From Candidatus Poribacteria bacterium (GTDB taxonomy: Bacteria; Poribacteria; WGA-4E; WGA-3G): a stretch of 64,000 bases of DNA. The number at the start of each line of letters is the position of its first letter. Within the stretch, counting starts at the first letter, position 1. The notes under the pieces were generated by a model that worked only from the letters and a program-made list of their open reading frames with translations, was not told where the DNA came from and made no database searches. Of this stretch, positions 59,706 to 64,000 are shown piece by piece. Location: positions 21,272 through 85,271 of the forward strand of contig JAPPFM010000018.1 in NCBI GenBank assembly GCA_028821605.1, given 5' to 3'. The translations under genes and the position numbers were made by a program.

Positions 59706-60566
59706 GTGCTTACACAAGAACAGTGTGATTTTTACGAAGAGAACGGTTATATCGGTGTTGAGGCGGTGCTAACAGTGGAGGAGGTCGCCGATCTTCAACG
59801 CGTCACCGATGAATTTGTTGAGAAATCAAGAGAGGTTACCGAACATACTGACATCTTTGATTTGGAGCCAGGACATACGCCTGCTAATCCGCGCGTGCGT
59901 CGCATCAAGAGTCCAGCACTCTACCACACCGTCTATGACCAGACTTTACGGCATCCCAAGGTTCTGGATATCGTGGAACAACTTATCGGATCCGGGGTCC
60001 GGTATAATGGGCATAAATTGAATATGAAGTACCCGGAGTTTGGAAGTCCGGTGGAATGGCATCAGGATTGGGCGTTTTATCCACACACCAACGATGATCT
60101 GCTTGCTGTCGGTATCGTTATTGACGACATGACTGTAGAGAACGGCGCATTGATGATAATTCCGGGCTCCCACAAGGGACCCACTTTAGATCATCATCAA
60201 GACGGTGCCTTTATCGGTGCGGTTACTGACCCTGATTTCACGCCAGAGGGAGCTGTACCTGTTGAATTGAAGGCAGGCGGGATCACGCTCCATCATGTCC
60301 GTGCGTTACACGGTTCTGCCCCGAATACTTCCGACAAACCGCGTCGTTTACTTCTCTTCCAGTATTGCGCAGTGGATGCGTGGCCCCTGAAGGGCATTCC
60401 AGATTGGGACAGCTTCAACGACTTGATCATTCGTGGGGAACCAACAAATCAACCCCGTATGGTAGCTGCGCCGGTGCGTATGCCGGAGCCGTATGCAGAG
60501 TTGAAAGGCTCTATCTACGAGGTACAGTCTCTGCTTGACAACCCGCTCTACGCCAAGGCACAGTAG
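59706..60566 (+). CDS. Phytanoyl-CoA dioxygenase (PhyH)-family Fe(II)/2-oxoglutarate oxygenase (second)
   Basis: 286 residues. Facial triad His119-x-Asp121 in VEWHQDWAFYPHTND and His202 in RALHGSAPNTSD, then an arginine pair in KPRRLLLFQYCAVDAWPL for 2-oxoglutarate binding; GSHKGPTLDHHQDG is the family loop. Only distantly similar to the PhyH protein at 33680, so it is a different clade. The start is GTG with AGGAGG upstream. The spacer 60567-60669 is a terminator region between this gene and the HMA lipoprotein genes on the other strand. Confidence 0.93.
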   Translation: MLTQEQCDFYEENGYIGVEAVLTVEEVADLQRVTDEFVEKSREVTEHTDIFDLEPGHTPANPRVRRIKSPALYHTVYDQTLRHPKVLDIVEQLIGSGVRYNGHKLNMKYPEFGSPVEWHQDWAFYPHTNDDLLAVGIVIDDMTVENGALMIIPGSHKGPTLDHHQDGAFIGAVTDPDFTPEGAVPVELKAGGITLHHVRALHGSAPNTSDKPRRLLLFQYCAVDAWPLKGIPDWDSFNDLIIRGEPTNQPRMVAAPVRMPEPYAELKGSIYEVQSLLDNPLYAKAQ

Positions 60567-60578
60567 GTTAAAATAGAA

Positions 60579-60604
60579 AGTGCGAGGCACGCAGACCTCG
60601 CACT
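60579..60604. terminator. Hairpin after PhyH gene
   Basis: AGTGCGAGG and CCTCGCACT flank an eight-base loop, a perfect nine-base-pair hairpin 13 bases after the PhyH stop. There is no strong T-run after it. Confidence 0.6.
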
Positions 60605-60626
60605 AACACACAGATTTGGTTCTTCT

Positions 60627-60657
60627 GAAAAAAGAAAAGGCGAGTCAATCTCGCCTT
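60627..60657 (-). terminator. Rho-independent terminator for HMA gene B
   Basis: On the minus strand AAGGCGAG-ATTGA-CTCGCCTT is followed directly by TTCTTTTTTC, a textbook intrinsic terminator about 12 bases after the HMA-B stop. Confidence 0.8.
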
Positions 60658-60669
60658 ACCGATTAAGGT

Positions 60670-60984
60670 TTACTCAGCTGCTTTCGCGGTAAAACCGGCA
60701 CCTTCAACAGCTTTTACGAGCGTGTCCGTTTCGACCTTGCCCTTCTCAACCTTCACAACCGCCTTATTCTCAGCCATAGAAACACTGACAACCTCAGAAA
60801 CGCCCGTAACCTTTTTGAGTGCATCCTGCACCTTACCGGTACATAAACTTCACGTCATCCCAGTTACAGTCAGCGTCACTTCTTCAATGGCTGCTTCAGC
60901 ACTCTTTTGTTGATCTGCACACGCGACCACGAATAAGAGTGCAGCGAGGCAGATAAATACCATTCCGGCGTTTAACTGACGCAT
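60670..60984 (-). CDS. HMA-domain lipoprotein B, selenoprotein with in-frame UGA
   Basis: 104 residues read through one in-frame TGA at 60850-60852, which stands at residue 45. Start ATG 60984. N-terminal signal with lipobox (ICLAALLFVVAC; lipidated Cys22), then a heavy-metal-associated domain IEEVTLTVTGMT-U-SLCTGKV. In the HMA family this motif is GMTCxxC and binds Cu(I) or another soft metal; here the first cysteine codon is TGA, so selenocysteine is expected. The frame continues VQDALKKVTGVSEVVSVSMA and ends TAKAAE. It would act outside the cytoplasm as a metal-binding or redox protein. Second gene of the tandem pair, about 108 bases after gene A. Confidence 0.9.
60819..60831 (-). promoter_or_regulatory. 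Candidate bacterial SECIS element in HMA gene B
   Basis: Minus strand, 18 bases after the TGA at 60850-60852: GTGCA-GGA-TGCAC, a five-base-pair stem with a purine-rich loop. Position and loop fit a bacterial SECIS element for SelB binding. The loop AGGA core is identical to that of gene A. Confidence 0.65.
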
Positions 60985-61048
60985 GAGTCTATCCCTCTTA
61001 TTTGTAGAGCGATTTCCTGTCGCTCCTCTTCAACTCTGTCTATAAACA

Positions 61049-61075
61049 GGAAAGGTGGGTGAAGCCCACCCTTCC
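61049..61075 (-). terminator. Hairpin between HMA genes A and B
   Basis: GGTGGG-TGAAG-CCCACC forms a six-base-pair stem extended by flanking bases, followed on the minus strand by TTTCCTGTTT. It may attenuate transcription from gene A into gene B or protect the mRNA. Confidence 0.5.
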
Positions 61076-61092
61076 GGTTAAGCGGTTAAGCT

Positions 61093-61389
61093 TTATTCAG
61101 CGACTTTGGCATCGAAACCTGTATCTGTAATGACCTTGGCGACTTTGTCAGCTGAAACTTTACTCTTCTCGATCTTTACAACAGCTGTATTGCTCTCATC
61201 AGAGACGCTTACCACTTCAGTCACACCGGGAGTGTTCTTGAGTGCTTCCTGCACTTTGCTGGTACACGCGCCTCACGTCATGCCCGTGACATCGAACGTT
61301 ACTTCTTGGATCTTTTCACCGAAAAGTCCACAACCGACCATGAAGACGAAAACAACGAGAAAGATCAGCGATAATCTTGCGATATGCAT
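61093..61389 (-). CDS. HMA-domain lipoprotein A, selenoprotein with in-frame UGA
   Basis: 98 residues read through one in-frame TGA at 61273-61275, residue 39. Start ATG 61389 with a perfect AAGGAGG upstream. The signal is a lipoprotein signal peptide (LSLIFLVVFVFMVGC; lipidated Cys20). The HMA domain reads IQEVTFDVTGMT-U-GACTSKV, then VQEALKNTPGVTEVVSVSD and AVVKIEKSKV; it ends TGFDAKVAE. The TGA replaces the first cysteine of the metal-binding CxxC, the remaining cysteine is Cys42. A lipidated extracytoplasmic metal-binding or redox role is likely. Gene A is transcribed first, then B. The two are about half identical, so they come from duplication. Confidence 0.92.
61241..61255 (-). promoter_or_regulatory. 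Candidate bacterial SECIS element in HMA gene A
   Basis: Minus strand, 17 bases after the TGA: AGTGC-AGGAA-GCACT, a five-base-pair stem. Placement inside the coding region directly after the UGA is how bacterial SECIS elements work. The stem and AGGA loop are conserved with gene B. Confidence 0.65.
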
Positions 61390-61419
61390 GGATTAACCTC
61401 CTTGAATTAGTTGTTTACC

Positions 61420-61448
61420 ATTCTAACATGTATTAATTTTTTTGGCAA
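61420..61448 (-). promoter_or_regulatory. Promoter for the HMA selenoprotein pair
   Basis: On the minus strand TTGCCA, 17-base spacer and TAGAAT, about 31 bases before the start of gene A. The region 61390-61505 otherwise holds only the ribosome-binding site. Confidence 0.5.
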
Positions 61449-61505
61449 TAATTTTTTCAAGTTTGATGCAGACACATCCCGAATTACGCGCCAAAGTTCC
61501 AAAAG

Positions 61506-61835
61506 TTACCGTCGACGATAGCCTGCTTGTTCTGATAGCGCGTAGAGTTGCGAATTTTTCATGAAACGAATATCCTGTCCTCGCAATTTCTGTCCATACC
61601 GCTTTTCCAAGAATTGAATGCGTTCCTGCCGGTCAGAGAGCGGCATCCGTTTAGGGGTCTGCATTTTAAGCAATTCCTCACGTGATATTTTTTTCGGAGA
61701 TGTAGGTGTCTGTGGTCCATCATAGTAACATTTGGGGCATACGGCATAACGCGGATAACGGAGCCGACCGCAGCGGCAACGTGCTGTTCCATCGGAGCCA
61801 CCGAGGGACTCTTTCTGTATTTTTTCTGTTGCCAT
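61506..61835 (-). CDS. Small zinc-ribbon protein
   Basis: 109 residues from the ATG at 61835 with GGAGG upstream; the ribosome-binding site overlaps the stop of the UvrC-like gene, so it is cotranscribed with it. The N-terminal part shows a four-cysteine metal site in RCRCGRLRYPRYAVCPKCYYDG, a rubredoxin/zinc-ribbon layout. The rest is a charged helix (LSDRQERIQFLEKRYGQKLRGQDI) ending LSEQAGYRRR. Possibly a nucleic-acid-binding accessory for the nuclease next to it; no family name is assigned. Confidence 0.7.
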   Translation of the reverse strand: MATEKIQKESLGGSDGTARCRCGRLRYPRYAVCPKCYYDGPQTPTSPKKISREELLKMQTPKRMPLSDRQERIQFLEKRYGQKLRGQDIRFMKNSQLYALSEQAGYRRR

Positions 61836-61839
61836 TGGA

Positions 61840-62580
61840 TTACCTCCGATGCACATCAAGGAATGTGAAGACCTTTTGAATCCGTTGGAGCTGCTTTTGA
61901 AACGCAGCAGCCCGCTCAAAGTGAAGTGCTTCCGATGCGCGGTCCCGTCTTTCAATTAGACTCGTCTGCACTTTTTCGTACGCGCCATCCAGTAGATTAA
62001 CGATGTCCGTTATGGTTTCTCCATAGACTTCGCGCGTGATAAGCGCCGCGCAGGGAGCATCACAACGCTTCACATGGTATTGGAAACAGGCACGAAATCC
62101 TGGAACAGGTGTGATTTCCCCTTCGCACGTGCGAACTGAGAAAATCCGCTGTAAGATATCAATCGCTTCGTCTGTCCATCGGCGACTCGACAGCGGACCG
62201 AAATATCTCGCGCCATCCGGTTGCGTTTCAGAGACCCGTTCAAGTCGTGGAAATGCCTCGCCGACATCTATCCGAATATACCAAGATGACCGTCCATACT
62301 TCATGGCGGTGTTATAGGAGGGTTGATGCTCTTGAATCAGGCGTGACTCTAAGAAAAGTGCTTCCTGCTCTGAACGACACACCTGATAGCGCACATCTGT
62401 CGTCCATCGGATGAGTCTTTTAATTTTGCTTGGGCGTTTTTTTACCTTATGGAGGTAGGAGTGTACCCTCTTCCGTAGACATTTTGCTTTACCGATATAG
62501 AGGATCGTCCCCGAAGCCCCTCGAAAAAAGTAGACACCTGGATCCGTAGGTACGTCGGCGACCATTTCTCGCGTTAGCAT
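61840..62580 (-). CDS. UvrC N-terminal-like GIY-YIG nuclease, truncated
   Basis: 246 residues. GIY-YIG motif GVYFFRG...ILYIGKAKCLRKRVHSYLH, the segment RSEQEALFLESRLIQEHQPSYN, conserved Arg/Glu/His pattern of UvrC (YGRSSWYIRI; ARYFGPLSSRRWTDEAIDILQRIF), then a cysteine-containing region (SVRTCEGE...RACFQYHVKRCDAPCAALI), and a UVR motif (SLIERRDRASEALHFERAAAFQKQLQRIQ) that binds UvrB. It lacks the RNase-H-like 5'-incision domain and the HhH tail of full UvrC (about 600 residues), so it resembles Cho-type 3'-incision proteins. Start ATG has no strong ribosome-binding site. The zinc-ribbon gene follows four bases later. Confidence 0.88.
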   Translation of the reverse strand: MLTREMVADVPTDPGVYFFRGASGTILYIGKAKCLRKRVHSYLHKVKKRPSKIKRLIRWTTDVRYQVCRSEQEALFLESRLIQEHQPSYNTAMKYGRSSWYIRIDVGEAFPRLERVSETQPDGARYFGPLSSRRWTDEAIDILQRIFSVRTCEGEITPVPGFRACFQYHVKRCDAPCAALITREVYGETITDIVNLLDGAYEKVQTSLIERRDRASEALHFERAAAFQKQLQRIQKVFTFLDVHRR

Positions 62581-62677
62581 AGATTAATTCACATCGTGAT
62601 GTTATTTGTTACAATTTATCTTATCATATTTTCTGAAAGCGTTCAATGAAAAGGTCCATTCACGGGCTGCAAAAAAG

Positions 62678-62707
62678 TTGACATTTTTATACGAGTTACG
62701 TTATAAT
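62678..62707 (+). promoter_or_regulatory. Sigma-70-type promoter for the DUF1326-like gene
   Basis: Perfect TTGACA, 18-base spacer and perfect TATAAT, about 98 bases before the start. Confidence 0.75.
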
Positions 62708-62804
62708 AACATCAAATAGTGTAGTAGCATGTTCGCGACCGGTAACGCGAATTCGATTTGCAAACTACATTTGGATTAAAGCATAGCGCAAGGAGGAATA
62801 GTTC

Positions 62805-63458
62805 ATGAAAGGTATTCTTGTTTTAACAACACTCGCGCTGACCCTCATAGCGGGTTTCGCTTTTGCCACGGAAGCACCGACTGTGCAAGGCGAGTATATT
62901 GAAGCCCGTTCCGCGAGTGTCTACGTTGGGGCGTGCCACTTTGGGTCCGAATTTGTGGAAGGTGGCAGAGAGGCAACCGCTGTCTGGAACATTCAGAGCG
63001 GAAGTTGGAACAACGTTTCGCTGGAGAACTTAACCGTTGTTGCTGTCATTAGTGGGAAAAATAACTTGGCAATCGACACTGAAACCCGCAAGAGCGTGTT
63101 GTATATGGATGCGAGCACCACGCCGGAACAGCGTGCTGCGCTCAAAGACCTGTTAACAACGAAACGCGCGGACGTTTTAGGTAAAGTCGTTGCAACCCAA
63201 ACCGCTTCTATCGAATTCTCGAAAGAAGGGACTAAATATGACGTGACGGTTGGAGAAGTCCTCGCCCTGTCCGCGAACCGTTATCCGTGTGCCGGATGCA
63301 CACAGCCACATCAGATCTGGTATAAACCCCTGACAACGATTCAGAACGCGATCGTCGGCAAATCTGAAGTCTATCGTTATAAAGACACCCACCTCCCGGT
63401 GACGTGGCATCAAAGCGGCGCAGAGAACAACATCTTTGTCGGCAACTTCTCCATTTAA
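62805..63458 (+). CDS. Secreted DUF1326-like protein
   Basis: 217 residues. Signal peptide KGILVLTTLALTLIAGFAFA, then the DUF1326-type start VQGEYIEARSASVYVGACHFGSEFVEGGREA and a later AVISGKNNLAIDTETRKSVLYMDASTTPEQRAAL. A CAGC pair near residue 165 (NRYPCAGCTQPHQIWY) could be a redox or metal site. The family has no known function; members are secreted or cytoplasmic. Start ATG with AAGGAGG upstream and a strong promoter. It lies near the metal-binding HMA pair, which may be meaningful. Confidence 0.75.
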   Translation: MKGILVLTTLALTLIAGFAFATEAPTVQGEYIEARSASVYVGACHFGSEFVEGGREATAVWNIQSGSWNNVSLENLTVVAVISGKNNLAIDTETRKSVLYMDASTTPEQRAALKDLLTTKRADVLGKVVATQTASIEFSKEGTKYDVTVGEVLALSANRYPCAGCTQPHQIWYKPLTTIQNAIVGKSEVYRYKDTHLPVTWHQSGAENNIFVGNFSI

Positions 63459-63467
63459 GGCAGTGAA

Positions 63468-63499
63468 TGTCTGTAGTTACCTCTGCGTAGCTACAGACA
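63468..63499. terminator. Hairpin after the DUF1326-like gene
   Basis: TGTCTGTAG and CTACAGACA form a perfect nine-base-pair stem with a 14-base loop, 10 bases after the stop. No long T-run follows, so it is a likely but weak terminator. Confidence 0.5.
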
Positions 63500-63532
63500 C
63501 CCCTTACATCCATCGGAATTGTAGTTTTTAAC

Positions 63533-63957
63533 TTACCCCATCAATCGGATTTTGGCTACCATTCCGAGATCAACGAGCCAGGCTTTGCCTTGATTCTGCT
63601 TCGGCATCCGCCGCCTCCACTTTATCACATTGAACAAAAAGTGTGTCAGCAATTTCAGTGAGTGCCTTTGAGAGTTTTGTTGAGTTTTCGGAGTTGGTTC
63701 AAGGACTGTTTCAAGGGTTACGGGTGTTGGATTTTTTCACCGGTGTTCAGTGTCAGATACATCTCCATGTCGAAGTCAGCACCTACGCTTTCACTTGTAG
63801 TGGGTAACACTTCTTTTTGATTAGAGTGTCAAGTGTTTTTTCAAAAAACCCTGTGGTCTCATACATGAGGGCAGATTTCTTCCCACACCTAAAGACATAG
63901 GTCTCCAATCCGTATTTTTGATGAAAATCAACACTGTCAATAAATTCTTACTCATCT
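63533..63957 (-). pseudogene. Decayed gene remnant, several frames
   Basis: On the minus strand three pieces in different frames look coding: near 63950 EFIDSVDFHQKYGLETYVFR and GKKSALMYETTGFF; then, after frame breaks, LSKALTEIADTLFVQCDKVE with AADAEAESRQSLAR; and an end of VAKIRLMG before a TAA at 63533. Frames are interrupted by stops, so no intact protein is made. It may be a dead transposase or a similar multi-copy gene; the family is not identified. Nothing else is seen from 63500 to the end of the window. Confidence 0.4.
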
Positions 63958-64000
63958 CAATTGATTGCTGGCGGTTCGATGCACTCAGTCGGACGAACCC

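Noticed and set aside
60722..60913. Plus-strand ORF of 63 codons opposite HMA gene B
   Set aside because: Same reason: antisense shadow of a coding strand that carries a clear HMA domain.
60670..61389. Global reassignment of UGA to an amino acid
   Set aside because: Several clear genes here end with TGA as a proper stop, such as those at 43971 and 46672, so UGA is not generally a sense codon.
61106..61396. Plus-strand ORF of 96 codons opposite HMA gene A
   Set aside because: It exists only because the antisense of the in-frame TGA is TCA. The minus strand has the signal peptide, lipobox, HMA motif, ribosome-binding site and promoter.
1..64000. tRNA, rRNA or riboswitch genes
   Set aside because: I saw no cloverleaf with a 3' CCA-compatible acceptor, no rRNA-like conserved block and no recognisable riboswitch core by eye; a covariance-model scan would be needed to exclude short RNAs.

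Overview
The window is a gene-dense bacterial chromosome segment of roughly 50% GC. It carries no rRNA, tRNA or CRISPR array that I could recognise. Gene content (two phytanoyl-CoA-dioxygenase-like genes, four Gfo/Idh/MocA dehydrogenases, ThuA, a CehA-type metallohydrolase, LamG and TolB-like secreted proteins, Uma2 and Rpn nucleases, diderm lipoproteins and a TonB receptor) suggests a marine or sponge-associated Candidatus Poribacteria-like organism. That assignment is inference from gene content; there is no marker gene here to prove it.

Layout. 0-12.3 kb is mostly core metabolism: aroQ, a sugar aminotransferase, a YkgJ-like cysteine-cluster protein with a DUF2156-like partner, thiamine pyrophosphokinase, a PLP-dependent dehydratase, two CBS-domain proteins, korAB (2-oxoacid:ferredoxin oxidoreductase) and an M55 peptidase. 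12.4-16.2 kb has a secreted LamG protein between two MITE-like palindromes, then an iolE/iolG-like inositol pair. 16.2-24.8 kb is a leftward block: MacB-type ATPase and permease, larB, YtxH, a coiled-coil anchor protein, alaS, recX and ThuA. 25-31.7 kb has a WD40-metzincin fusion, coaD, a TonB receptor and a carboxypeptidase-regulatory-like secreted protein. 31.8-41.5 kb is a sugar/polyol catabolic neighbourhood. 41.5-46.7 kb has two tandem TolB-like secreted propellers, two lipoproteins, an aldo/keto-reductase-like protein and a methyltransferase. 46.7-50.6 kb is an accessory island with an antitoxin-like orphan and a large two-gene split alpha-helical protein. 50.8-54.2 kb has a second LamG protein, an octaheme HAO-like cytochrome with a membrane partner, and Uma2. 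54.4-60.6 kb has gpmI, prs, a glycosyltransferase, an Rpn nuclease and a second PhyH. 60.6-62.6 kb has two tandem selenocysteine-containing heavy-metal-domain lipoproteins on the minus strand, a zinc-ribbon protein and a UvrC N-terminal homologue. A DUF1326-like secreted protein and a decayed gene close the window.

Most notable. (1) Two adjacent minus-strand genes at 60670-60984 and 61093-61389 each encode a lipoprotein HMA domain whose GMTCxxC metal motif reads GMT-UGA-xxC. Each UGA is followed at the same distance by a hairpin with a conserved AGGA loop, as expected of bacterial SECIS elements, so both are very probably selenoproteins that ordinary gene calling misses. (2) Four secreted proteins of two unrelated folds (two LamG, two TolB-like propellers) end in the same short tail, TT(x)WGx(L/I)K, which may be an undescribed sorting or anchoring signal. 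(3) A WD40 propeller is fused to a metzincin-type zinc protease. (4) A large protein resembling defence-system solenoids is split into two overlapping reading frames behind a strong promoter.
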